Position numbers and translations under genes: made by a program
Shown: one piece after another, positions 32,463 to 40,571 of the stretch
Layout of the letters: every line of letters starts with the position of its first letter
Position numbering within the stretch: position 1 is the stretch's first letter
The notes under the pieces: generated by a model
Told to the model about the DNA's origin: nothing
Database searches by the model: none
Seen by the model: only the letters and a program-made list of their open reading frames with translations
Source: Streptomyces changanensis
GTDB taxonomy: Bacteria > Actinomycetota > Actinomycetes > Streptomycetales > Streptomycetaceae
Direction: 5' to 3'
DNA: 64,000 bases
Assembly (NCBI RefSeq): GCF_024600715.1
Contig: NZ_CP102332.1
Location: 6,262,001-6,326,000 of the forward strand

Positions 32463-34472
32463 TCACCCCGCGTCCCGCGCCCCGCCCCCGGCCCCGCCGG
32501 CCGACGCGCTCGCGGCCATGTACGCCGACCACACCCGCACCGCGGGCCCGCCCGCACGCCCGCCGGAACCGCCCGTCTCGGAACCGTCCGCACCCGGCCC
32601 GTCCACACGCCCGCCGGAACCGCCCGTGTCGGAAGTCTCCGTTTCCGCGCCCTCCGTACCGGTGCTCTCCAGGGACCCCGGCCCCCCGGGGCCGGAACCG
32701 TCCCCTCCGGTCAGCGGGAGCAGGCCCCCGCCGTCCGGGCGGGTGCGGAAGACGGTGACCGCCGTCGACAGCTCCTCGCCGTAACCGACGAACCACGCCG
32801 CGGGCGACCGGTCCCCGGTCCCCGTGCGGCCCGCCGCGATCGGCCCGAGGGCGCCCAGCGTGCCCGGGTCCACCGCGTCCACCGCCACGTCACGCAGTCC
32901 GCGCGCCACCTCCCGCGCGACGCCCGGGTCGAGCACCTGCCGGGCGGGCGGCCGCTCCAGACCCTCCACAGGAACGCCCCGGTACGTCGCCGCGGTCACC
33001 GAGTACGGGTCGGCGCGCCGCCCGCCGGAGGCGAACGTGGCGTACGCCCCGGCCATCCGGATCGCGCTCGGCGTGGACGTGCCGAGCGCGAACGCCGGCT
33101 CCAGCGGCGCCATGCTGCGCGGCAGCAGGCCCGCGCCGACCGCGACGTCCCGCACCCCGGCCGGCCCGACCGCCTCCCCGAGCCGCAGGAACACCTCCGG
33201 GTCACCCCGGACCAGCGCCCGGCGCAGCGCGAGGGCCCGGCGCGGCGTTTCCTCGCCCACCAGGCCCCGCTGCAGGGCGGCCGCCGCGACGAACGGCGTG
33301 AAGGCGGATCCGGCGGGGACGCCCGCCGTGTCGGCGTTGTTGGAGAAGTGCCGGGTCGCGTCCGGGCCCCCGTACAGCGCCAGCACCGCCCCGTCACCCG
33401 GTCGCACCGACGCCGCGCCGAACTGCACCACACCGTTCGCCCCCCGCGCCCCGCCGTCCGCGCCACCCGTCACCCCCGTGGCCGTGGCCGGGGCCGCGTC
33501 GTCGACGGCCCGCCGCAGCCGCTCCACCGCCGCCCGGTCGAAGGTCGTGCGGATCCGGTACCCGCCGCGCCCGAGCGCCTCGGGGGTGAGCCCCGTCCGG
33601 TTGCGCAGGTCCTTGTCGGCCGCGTCGACCAGGTAACCGACCTGGCCCGCCAGGCCGTTCGCCACCGACCTGGGCCGCGGCTCGGGGAACACGGTGTGGG
33701 CGGCCCGCTCCGCGCGCGTCATCAGCCCGAGCTCCACCTGACGGTCCAGCACGTACCGCCACCGCGCCTCCGCCCGCCGCCGGTGTGCCTCGCCCAGCGC
33801 CGGGTCGTACAGGTCACCGCCCTTCAGCAGCGCGGCGAGCAGGGCGCCGCGGGAGGGGTCGAGGTTCCGCGCGTCGGTGCCGTAGTAGGCCACGGCGGCG
33901 GCCTGCACGCCGTACGCGCCGCGCCCGAACCAGCTGGTGTTGAGGTACCCCTGGAGGATCTCGTCCTTGGACAGGGTCCGCGACAGCTTCACCGACAGGC
34001 ACAGTTCGCGCAGCTTCCGGGACGCCGTCCGCTCCTGCGTGAGGTACGTGTTCTTCACGTACTGCTGGGTGATCGTCGACCCGCCCTGCAGTTCGCCGCC
34101 CCCGGCCGTGGCGACGACGGCGCGGGCCAGGCCGCGCACGGAGAAGCCGGGGTCGCTGTAGAAGGTCGCGTTCTCCGTGGCGATGACGGCGTCGCGCAGC
34201 GGTCGCGGGACGTCGGACAGCGGGACGTTCTGCCGGTTGACCGGCCCGACGCTCACCATCTGAGTGCCGTCCGCCCAGTAGTAGACGGTGGCCTCGGACC
34301 GCGCCTCGGCGTTGACGTCGGGGATCGGGGTCGTCGCGTACACCCACCCGGCCAGCCCGGCTACCGCCGTCAGGCCCAGCAGCACGAGGCCCAGCCACTG
34401 CCGCCACGACGGCACGAACCGTGAAGGGCCGCGGCGCCCCCGGCGCGGGTAGTCGAGACGGACGCGTGTCAC
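32463..34472 (-). CDS. PBP1-type glycosyltransferase with degenerate transpeptidase domain
   Basis: The 669-residue protein has a basic N-terminus and one TM helix (about 27-47). The GT51 peptidoglycan glycosyltransferase domain follows with catalytic Glu100 (IATENATFYSDPGF), QGGSTITQQYVKN, ERTASRKLREL and KDEILQGYLN. This domain looks intact and should polymerise lipid II outside the cell. The transpeptidase half keeps its fold landmarks (FALGTSTPSA, AWFVGYGEE) but has lost all three active-site motifs. SxxK reads S389-A-F-T392, the SxN position reads R-G-D near 422-424, and KTG reads R549-T-G. The tail is Gly/Ser/Glu low complexity. GTG 34472 follows GAGGAGG. Confidence 0.88.
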   Translation of the reverse strand: MTRVRLDYPRRGRRGPSRFVPSWRQWLGLVLLGLTAVAGLAGWVYATTPIPDVNAEARSEATVYYWADGTQMVSVGPVNRQNVPLSDVPRPLRDAVIATENATFYSDPGFSVRGLARAVVATAGGGELQGGSTITQQYVKNTYLTQERTASRKLRELCLSVKLSRTLSKDEILQGYLNTSWFGRGAYGVQAAAVAYYGTDARNLDPSRGALLAALLKGGDLYDPALGEAHRRRAEARWRYVLDRQVELGLMTRAERAAHTVFPEPRPRSVANGLAGQVGYLVDAADKDLRNRTGLTPEALGRGGYRIRTTFDRAAVERLRRAVDDAAPATATGVTGGADGGARGANGVVQFGAASVRPGDGAVLALYGGPDATRHFSNNADTAGVPAGSAFTPFVAAAALQRGLVGEETPRRALALRRALVRGDPEVFLRLGEAVGPAGVRDVAVGAGLLPRSMAPLEPAFALGTSTPSAIRMAGAYATFASGGRRADPYSVTAATYRGVPVEGLERPPARQVLDPGVAREVARGLRDVAVDAVDPGTLGALGPIAAGRTGTGDRSPAAWFVGYGEELSTAVTVFRTRPDGGGLLPLTGGDGSGPGGPGSLESTGTEGAETETSDTGGSGGRVDGPGADGSETGGSGGRAGGPAVRVWSAYMAASASAGGAGGGARDAG

Positions 34473-34706
34473 GGTGGGGGCCTCCTCGGTGCGGTGGAGC
34501 GGCTGCGTCCTCTCCTACGGGGTGCGCCGGCCGCCCGTTCACCGGCGCCCGCCGATCCGAGCCGCCCGCCCGTTCACCGGCGCCCGCCGACCCCGGCCGG
34601 CCGCCGGCAGTCCCCGCACCGGCCCCCACATCGGCCGGCCGGCCGCCCGTCCTCCGCGCCGGTGCCGACCCCGCGCGAGGCGGCCGGCCGCCCGTACGGG
34701 CGCGGT

Positions 34707-35639
34707 TCACGCCGAGTCCAGGCCGGCCAGCCACGACGCGACGGTCCGTGCCAGGGGCAGTCCCGTCTCCAGCTCCACGAAGCCGAACTGGCCACCCTGA
34801 TTGCACTCCAGGAACCACCACACGCCGTCCTCGTCCTCGGCGAAGTCGAAGGCCCCGTAGGCGAGCCGGGCCGTCGCCGTGTACGCGCGCACGGCGCCCG
34901 CGATGCGCTCCGGCACCGCCACGGGCTCCCAGCCGTGGCCGCTGTCGCCGTACCGCCCGTCCACCTGGCCGGGCGCCGACCGCTTGCGCGCGGCGAACAG
35001 CCGCCCGCCCACCGCGGTCAGCCGCACGTCGGCCCGCCGGGGGACGTACCGCTGGAGCAGGGTCGGCGCGGCGGCGACGGCGGCGAAGTCCGCGTCCGGC
35101 CCCACCAGCGCGGTCGGCACGAGCAGTCCCGGCTCCTCGCGCGGCGGCCCGGACAGGGTCTTCACCACCACCCGCCGGTGACGGGCGGCGAACTGCTCGG
35201 CCGCCCGGGGGAACGTCGTCACCACGGTCGGGGGCACGGCGAAACCGCTCCCGTGCGCCACCCGCAGCTGCCACGGCTTGATCCGGGCCCGCTCGGCCGC
35301 GGCCGGGTGGTTCATCCAGCGGGCGGCCGTGGACGACAGCATCCCGTACAGGGCCTGGCCGGCCTCGGCGGTGAGCCAGGCGGACGCCCCCGGCGCCCGC
35401 GCGGCGGGCGTGCCCGGTCTGCGCACCCACACGCCGCGCACCCCCGCCGTGCCGACCAGGCGCCCGTCCACCGACAGGTGGCCGCGGAAGTCGCCGCGCG
35501 CGTACTCGGCGCAGAGCGCGACCCGGCCCGGCAGGTCGGCGGGGTCGAACCGCACCAAGGGGACGCCCAGAGCGCCCAGTTCGGCGACCACGAGGTCCGC
35601 CGTGACGTCCTCCTCGCACGTCAGCACCAGTACCGTCAT
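34707..35639 (-). CDS. ATP-grasp graspetide (omega-ester RiPP) maturase
   Basis: The 310-residue ATP-grasp ligase resembles the MvdD/SAV_5884-type ribosomal-peptide maturases. An N-terminal pre-ATP-grasp domain begins VLVLTCEEDVTADLVVAELG. The ATP-binding Lys lies in RVVVKTLSG. The C-terminal metal/ATP site reads DFAEDEDGVWWFLECNQGGQ with Glu and Asn ligands. The enzyme should activate Asp or Glu side chains of the precursor as acyl phosphates and join them to Thr/Ser hydroxyls as macrocyclic esters. It starts 16 bases after the precursor stop without a strong ribosome site of its own, implying coupling. A 234-base gap precedes the PBP gene. Confidence 0.88.
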   Translation of the reverse strand: MTVLVLTCEEDVTADLVVAELGALGVPLVRFDPADLPGRVALCAEYARGDFRGHLSVDGRLVGTAGVRGVWVRRPGTPAARAPGASAWLTAEAGQALYGMLSSTAARWMNHPAAAERARIKPWQLRVAHGSGFAVPPTVVTTFPRAAEQFAARHRRVVVKTLSGPPREEPGLLVPTALVGPDADFAAVAAAPTLLQRYVPRRADVRLTAVGGRLFAARKRSAPGQVDGRYGDSGHGWEPVAVPERIAGAVRAYTATARLAYGAFDFAEDEDGVWWFLECNQGGQFGFVELETGLPLARTVASWLAGLDSA

Positions 35640-35655
35640 CGCGGACGCCGGCCGG

Positions 35656-35853
35656 TCAGTCGTCGAAGTGCGTCTGGGAGCCGGCCGTCGACGTCGTCGT
35701 GCCGGCAGCCCGCAGCACCTCCGGGTCGGCCACGGCGGGCCGTCCGTCGGGCAGGACGTTCAGTTGGAGCGCGGCGTCGTACGCGTACGGCGGGGCGGTG
35801 CCGGCCCCGGCTCCGGCCGGCACGGCGTACCGCAGGGCGAACGGTCGTCCCAT
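35656..35853 (-). CDS. graspetide precursor peptide (ATP-grasp-modified RiPP)
   Basis: The 65-residue precursor starts at ATG 35853 behind GGGAAGAAG. The leader has the family motifs RPFALRYA and PPYAYDAALQLNVLPDGRPA. The C-terminal core, G51 to D65, reads GTTTSTAGSQTHFDD. It contains seven Thr/Ser donors but only two acidic acceptors (Asp64, Asp65), so at most two ester links would use the core acids. I recognise this as the putative ATP-grasp-target RiPP family of actinobacteria (TIGR04186-like). The usual companion methyltransferase was not found next to it. Product and activity are unknown. Confidence 0.9.
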   Translation of the reverse strand: MGRPFALRYAVPAGAGAGTAPPYAYDAALQLNVLPDGRPAVADPEVLRAAGTTTSTAGSQTHFDD

Positions 35854-35932
35854 GGCTTCTTCCCGATCCCTTCGTCGACCACCGGTGGGTACCGGTGAGT
35901 ACGGGCCGGGGGCGTGGGAAGCTCACCACGAT

Positions 35933-35976
35933 CCGTGACACCGGCCCCGCCGGATGCGGCGGGGCCGGTGTCACGG
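35933..35976 (-). terminator. terminator of the subtilase gene
   Basis: Perfect 19-bp arms (35933-35951 and 35958-35976) and a six-base loop, 18 bases beyond the protease stop, make one of the strongest hairpins here. It should insulate the graspetide operon from protease transcription. Confidence 0.9.
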
Positions 35977-35993
35977 GCGTTGCGCGGAACCGG

Positions 35994-37784
35994 TCAGAAC
36001 GTGAGGTTCCAGGCGTCGATCCGGCCGGAGTCCTGCGTGGCGACGTCGCGCACGCGCAGCTTCCACGTACCGGCGGCGACCTCCGCCGAGGCGTTCACGG
36101 TGTACGTCTTGACGACGTCGTCGCCGCTGTCGCCGTTCGCGAAGTCCTCCAGCGGGTACACCGTGCCGTCCGGGGCGACCAGCGACAGGACGAGGTCGCC
36201 GCGGTAGGTGTGCTTGACGTCCACGCCGACCTTGAGGGCGGCCGGGGCGTTGCCGCTCACGCCGGTGACGGTGATCGGGCTCTCCACCGTGCCGTTGTCG
36301 GTGATCGCGACGTCGGCGGTGTTCTCGAAGTACGTGCCCGGTGTCGGCGTCGAACCGCCGACGGCCTTCAGCGCGTCGGTCTGGCCCTCGCCGAAGAAGC
36401 CGTTCTTCGCGGTCGTGCCCGTGCACCGGCTGTCGGACGGGCAGGCGGTGTCGGTCGCCTGCGAGGCGAGGCGGGCCCGGAGGTCGGCCGGGGTGAACGA
36501 CGGGTTCACGCTGGCCAGCAGCGCGGCGACGCCGGCCACGTGCGGGGAGGCCATCGACGTGCCGTTCATGTTGCCGTACTTGCCGCCGGGCAGCGTGGAG
36601 TAGACGCCGCTGGAGCCGTCGCCGCCCGGCGCGGCGATGTCGATGACGTCACGGCCGAAGTTCGAGTACGAGGCCTTCACGTTGCCGCGGCCCATGGCGG
36701 CGACGGTCACGACGCCCGGCAGTTCGGTGGGGATGTCGACGCAGGCGTTGGTGATCCTGCGGCTCACCGGGGTCGAGTCGTTGGGGCTCGACGTGTCGGT
36801 GGTCTTGTTGGCGAGGTCGTAGTTCGAGTTGCCCGCCGCGGCGACCTGGAGGGAGCCCTTGCCCTCGGCGTACGCCTGTGCGCGCCGGACGCCCTCGATG
36901 ATGGCGGCCTGGTCGGCGTCGTCCGGGCAGTTGAACATCCACGGGTCGGTGTAGTAGCTGTTGTTCGTGACCCGGAAGCCGTGGTCGCCCGCCCACATGA
37001 AGCCGCAGATGGTGTTCTCGGCGAAGAACATCGACGTCGTGGGCTCCGCGATGCGGACGGAGGAGATCCGCACACCCGGCGCGACGCCGATGACGCCCTT
37101 GCCGTTCTTCGCGGCGGCGATGGTGCCCGCCACGTGCGTGCCGTGGGTGCCGACGTCGCGCCACGCGCCGGCCCGCGTGTCCGCCCGGCCGTAGGCGCAG
37201 GAGACCGAGTCGGCGGCGTTGAAGTTCGGGGCGATGTCCTGGTGCAGGTCGTCGACGCCGGTGTCCAGGACGCCGACCTTCACGGTGGCGGAGCCGGTGG
37301 TGACGGCCCACGCCTGGTCGGCCCTGATCTGGGTCATGTCCCAGCGGTCCGACTCGGTGAGCGTCGTCGCGCTCTGCGTGGGGGTGGGCGGCAGGGCCGG
37401 CGCGTACGCGTCGGCGGGCACGTCCGACGTGCGGGTCGCGCCGACCTGCTGGACGCCGCTGACGCCGCGCATCGTCGTGGCGAACGTCGCGGAGGCGGAG
37501 TGCGCGACGACGACGCCGATGGCGTCGTAGTGCGCGAAGACCGTGCCGCCGTTGCCGGCGACGGCGGCGCGCACCGCGGAGGTGTCGCCGGGCGTGGTGA
37601 TCACCAGGTAGGCGCGGGTTCCCGCGGCCCAGGCGCCGGTGGGCGCCGTCGCGGCGGTCGGCGTGGCCGCCGCGGCCTGCGGAGCGGCGGCGGCGGGGGC
37701 CGCGGGTGCCGCGAGGGCGACGGCCGCGCCGAGGGCGACGGCGGCGGCCGAGCGTCTGAGCCCGGCGGATATGTGGGGAAGCAT
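35994..37784 (-). CDS. secreted S8 subtilisin-like protease with P-domain
   Basis: The 596-residue exported serine protease starts at ATG 37784 behind CGGAGG. It has a signal peptide (cleavage after APAAAA, about residue 34), then an inhibitor-I9-type propeptide (about 55-120). The catalytic domain has Asp174 (VGVLDTGVDD), His214 (VGTHGTHVAG), oxyanion Asn (AAAGNSNYD) and Ser410 (NGTSMASPHVAG). A C-terminal proprotein-convertase P-domain (about 485-596) ends RIDAWNLTF. The likely promoter region upstream is unusually A+T-rich (37850-37960). It is separated from the graspetide genes by a strong terminator, so a maturation role is only speculative. Confidence 0.93.
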   Translation of the reverse strand: MLPHISAGLRRSAAAVALGAAVALAAPAAPAAAAPQAAAATPTAATAPTGAWAAGTRAYLVITTPGDTSAVRAAVAGNGGTVFAHYDAIGVVVAHSASATFATTMRGVSGVQQVGATRTSDVPADAYAPALPPTPTQSATTLTESDRWDMTQIRADQAWAVTTGSATVKVGVLDTGVDDLHQDIAPNFNAADSVSCAYGRADTRAGAWRDVGTHGTHVAGTIAAAKNGKGVIGVAPGVRISSVRIAEPTTSMFFAENTICGFMWAGDHGFRVTNNSYYTDPWMFNCPDDADQAAIIEGVRRAQAYAEGKGSLQVAAAGNSNYDLANKTTDTSSPNDSTPVSRRITNACVDIPTELPGVVTVAAMGRGNVKASYSNFGRDVIDIAAPGGDGSSGVYSTLPGGKYGNMNGTSMASPHVAGVAALLASVNPSFTPADLRARLASQATDTACPSDSRCTGTTAKNGFFGEGQTDALKAVGGSTPTPGTYFENTADVAITDNGTVESPITVTGVSGNAPAALKVGVDVKHTYRGDLVLSLVAPDGTVYPLEDFANGDSGDDVVKTYTVNASAEVAAGTWKLRVRDVATQDSGRIDAWNLTF

Positions 37785-38145
37785 GTGTCCTCCGAAGGCC
37801 CGGCGACACGGGAGGCGTCGGGCGGGCCGGGATGAAGAAGTGGTCGAGCCGCAAGATCTCAGATGTGAGCACGTCAAGGGAAGTACCGTTTCGCCACCGG
37901 TTGTTCGCCCTCCGGACGGACATAGGCGGCCCAAGTGCGGCAAAGAGGGGCCGAATCGGCACGCGGTCTCACCACACGGCACCCCCACCGCGGCGGCGGC
38001 AGCCCCCGTCGAGGGGTACGGGCACGTCCTCGCCGGCTCCCCGCCGCCCCGTCGGCCCCACCGCGCCTCACGGACCGCCCGCCCCCGCCGGCCACCCGCC
38101 CCGCCGCTCGCCCCCGCCGACGACCTGCCGTCGGGCCGGGCCGCC
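37785..38145. other. intergenic region upstream of the subtilase
   Basis: About 360 bases lie between the MerR stop and the protease start. The part nearest the protease (37830-37960) has lower G+C and includes TTGACG on the minus strand (37872-37877), a candidate -35. No convincing -10 was found. The remainder (37980-38140) is low-complexity ccgccc-rich DNA without a gene. Confidence 0.4.
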
Positions 38146-39063
38146 TCAGCCGGCCGCCGTCACCTCGGCCGCCAGCGCCGCCCGCAGCCAGTCGTCGGTG
38201 GCGCCGAACGTCGGCTCGGGCGACGCGGCCAGCTCCGCGGTCAGCCGCCAGAAGCGGTCGACGCCCGGGTGCGCGAGCTCGTCGAGGTAGACGGTGAGGC
38301 GCCGCCGGAACGCGGGCGTGTCACGGAGGCCGCGCGCCCCGGCGTGGGCCGCCACGAAGGCGTCGACCGCCCCGCCGGACGGCTGCCGCGCCGCCCGCAG
38401 TTCGGGCGCCGCCGCCGCGTACACCTCGGCGAGGGCCTCGTACAGCACGGCGGGCCGGCAGGCGCCGCCGGGATCACCCGGCACCGTCCGGCAGACGGTG
38501 ACCGCGCCCGTCCCGTCCGCCGCGAGGGCGTTGAGCCGCGCGAGGGCCAGTACCTGGGCGGGCGTCGGTTCCGCGGGCGGCTGCGGGACCGCCGCGTCGG
38601 AGATGGCCGAGAACAGTCGCGCGGGCAGCCGCGGCGGGAGGACCCGTCGGAGGAATCGCGCCACCGGTGCCGTGCTGGGCGGGGTGCCCAACGAACCCAC
38701 CAGGCACAGCCGTTCGGCCCGTTCCTCGGCCGGGCTCTCCTGGAGCAGCCGCAGCGCCGCCTCCCGCCAGCGCAGCGCCACCATGCGGGAGCCCACGTCC
38801 CGCAGGTGCCCCGCGATGACGTCGTCCAGCGCGCCCTCCCGCTCCAGGACCCGGCCGACGTCCGCGACCGGCACGTCGAGACCGCGCAGCGAGCGGATCA
38901 GACGCAGCCTGTCGAGGGCCCCGGGCCCGTACCGCCGGTGGCCGCCCGCGCTGCGACCGTCCTCCGGCAGCAGGCCGAGGTCCGAGTAGTAGCGCACGGT
39001 CTTCACGGTGACGCCCGCCCGCTCGGCGAGCTCGCCGATGCTCCACGTCTCCTCGACGGACAT
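38146..39063 (-). CDS. MerR family regulator with large C-terminal domain
   Basis: The 305-residue regulator starts at ATG 39063 behind AGGAGG. The N-terminal winged helix reads WSIGELAERAGVTVKTVRYY, SDLGLLPEDGRSAGGHRRYG and ALDRLRLIRSLRGL. After the dimerisation helix comes a domain of about 200 residues rich in Ala, Leu and Arg with no Cys cluster, as in multidrug-sensing or TipAL-like regulators. Its target is unknown; both flanking genes are candidates. I saw no clear MerR operator in the 39064-39300 gap. Confidence 0.88.
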   Translation of the reverse strand: MSVEETWSIGELAERAGVTVKTVRYYSDLGLLPEDGRSAGGHRRYGPGALDRLRLIRSLRGLDVPVADVGRVLEREGALDDVIAGHLRDVGSRMVALRWREAALRLLQESPAEERAERLCLVGSLGTPPSTAPVARFLRRVLPPRLPARLFSAISDAAVPQPPAEPTPAQVLALARLNALAADGTGAVTVCRTVPGDPGGACRPAVLYEALAEVYAAAAPELRAARQPSGGAVDAFVAAHAGARGLRDTPAFRRRLTVYLDELAHPGVDRFWRLTAELAASPEPTFGATDDWLRAALAAEVTAAG

Positions 39064-39313
39064 CTGCGGACCTCCTGACCCGGGGCGCCGGTGGTCCCTC
39101 ACCGTACCGGGGCGGGTCGTCACGCCACCGGCGTACCGGGGCGCCCCCCCGGCGGCCGGGCCGCGGGCCGCGCCGGGTGTGCCGGGCGCCGGGCCGGTCC
39201 CCGCACCCCTGGAATCGCCACCGAACGGTCGAAATATCGCGCCTGCATATGCCTTTCCGATTACGCGCCCCGCATTTGCTCATAGCACACTTCGGGCCCC
39301 GGGTGGGATTATA

Positions 39314-39343
39314 TTGACAGTGCAGTTAGCGGTACGGGTTAAT
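39314..39343 (+). promoter_or_regulatory. promoter of the terpene synthase/P450 operon
   Basis: TTGACA (39314-39319) and GTTAAT (39338-39343) with an 18-base spacer sit in an A+T-rich island (39220-39345) that is rare in this window. This gives an untranslated leader of roughly 180 bases before the terpene synthase ATG. The consensus -35 suggests vigorous or tightly repressed transcription. Confidence 0.6.
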
Positions 39344-39530
39344 GGAGGCGAATGGCTTCAAAGCGCGGCTCGTCGTTCTCGCGCGAGGGGGAATCGAGCC
39401 GCTCCACTACCGGAGTCGGCGAGGTTGCCACGGTGTTGTGACAGCCCGGCCGCGAGCTCGAATCCGGTCGCGGGCCGCACGGCACGTGCGCGGAGAATGG
39501 TGGACCGGGATTTCCTTCGGAGGGACATCG

Positions 39531-40571
39531 ATGCCCCATCTCGACTCTTTCACGATTCCGGAATTTCATCTTCCATTTGAAAACTCGAAGGACCCGGCGG
39601 CAGACCGCGCCAACGCAGAGGCTACCGCCTGGGCCGTGGACCGGGGGCTGATCGACGGTGCCTGGGAACAGTTCGCCGGCATCGGCTTCGGGCACCTGAC
39701 GGCGCGGGTCGACCGCGGCGCGCCGTACGAGCGCATCGTGCTGCTCTCCGAGTGGATGGCCTGGTCGTTCGTCCTCGACGACCAGCACGACCTGCTCATC
39801 AGGGAGGGTCGCCTCGACGCCTGGCAGCCGGTCTCCGACGCGATCGCCCGCCATGTGCGGGGCGAGCGTTCGGGCCGGCCGGGCGCGGCCCCGCACAGCG
39901 CGCTGCTCGACACCTTCGTCGAGCTCTGCGACCGGATCCTGGCCGGTATGCCCCCCTCGATCCAGGACCGCTACCGGGTCCACGTGCCGCGCATGCTGCG
40001 CTCCCTGGACGAGGAGGCGGCCAACCGGCGCCCCGGCCACCGGCCCACCGTCGAGGAGTACGTCCTCACCCGCCGGCACAGCTCCCAACTCCTGCCGATG
40101 ATGGACATGGTCGAGGCCGACCAGGGCATCGAGGTCCCCGCCGAGATCCGCCGGAGCCCCGCCTTCCAGGAGCTCGCCTGGAGCGCCATCGACGTCATCT
40201 CCTGGGGCAACGACGTGTTCTCGCTGCCCAAGGAGTACTCCTGCGGGGACACCAACAACCTCGCCGCCCTGCTGGCCGCCTGGCACGACCTGACCCTCAC
40301 CGACGCCGTACGGGCCGTGGAGGAGCGCGTCCACGCCCGTGTCGAGGACTTCCTCGCCGCCGCCCGGCGCCTGCCCGGCGCGCTGGAGGGGTTCGGCGTG
40401 ACCGACGCCGCCGCGCGCACGGCCACCGACCGCTGCGTCCGCAGCTACGAGGACTGGATGGTCGGCGCCGACCTCTGGCAGCGTTACGACTGCACGCGCT
40501 ACCGGGACGAGCGGTTCGCCGCCGGGCTCGAAGCCGCGTACACCCGACCGGACCTGCTCTCCGCGGCATGA
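39531..40571 (+). CDS. class I terpene synthase
   Basis: The 346-residue cyclase has the size of bacterial mono- or sesquiterpene synthases and ionises a prenyl diphosphate in the cytoplasm. The metal-binding aspartate motif is D83-D-Q-H-D87 (SFVLDDQHD). The NSE triad is N227-D-V-F-S231-L-P-K-E235. The C-terminal RY pair is R323-Y324. ATG 39531 follows CGGAGGG and the conserved IPEFHLPF begins ten residues in. The product is not predictable; sesquiterpene is the best guess from length. Its stop overlaps the P450 start (ATGA), so the pair makes an oxidised terpenoid. Confidence 0.93.
   Translation: MPHLDSFTIPEFHLPFENSKDPAADRANAEATAWAVDRGLIDGAWEQFAGIGFGHLTARVDRGAPYERIVLLSEWMAWSFVLDDQHDLLIREGRLDAWQPVSDAIARHVRGERSGRPGAAPHSALLDTFVELCDRILAGMPPSIQDRYRVHVPRMLRSLDEEAANRRPGHRPTVEEYVLTRRHSSQLLPMMDMVEADQGIEVPAEIRRSPAFQELAWSAIDVISWGNDVFSLPKEYSCGDTNNLAALLAAWHDLTLTDAVRAVEERVHARVEDFLAAARRLPGALEGFGVTDAAARTATDRCVRSYEDWMVGADLWQRYDCTRYRDERFAAGLEAAYTRPDLLSAA

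Noticed and set aside
28808..32608. Open minus-strand frame of over 1200 codons
   Set aside because: It is antisense to the SRPBCC and FAD oxidoreductase genes, is Gly/Arg/Ala low complexity and has no ribosome site. High G+C DNA leaves such mirror frames open.
34494..37835. Plus-strand frame of over 1100 codons opposite the ATP-grasp and subtilase genes
   Set aside because: Antisense low-complexity shadow. The minus-strand genes have catalytic motifs, ribosome sites and terminators.
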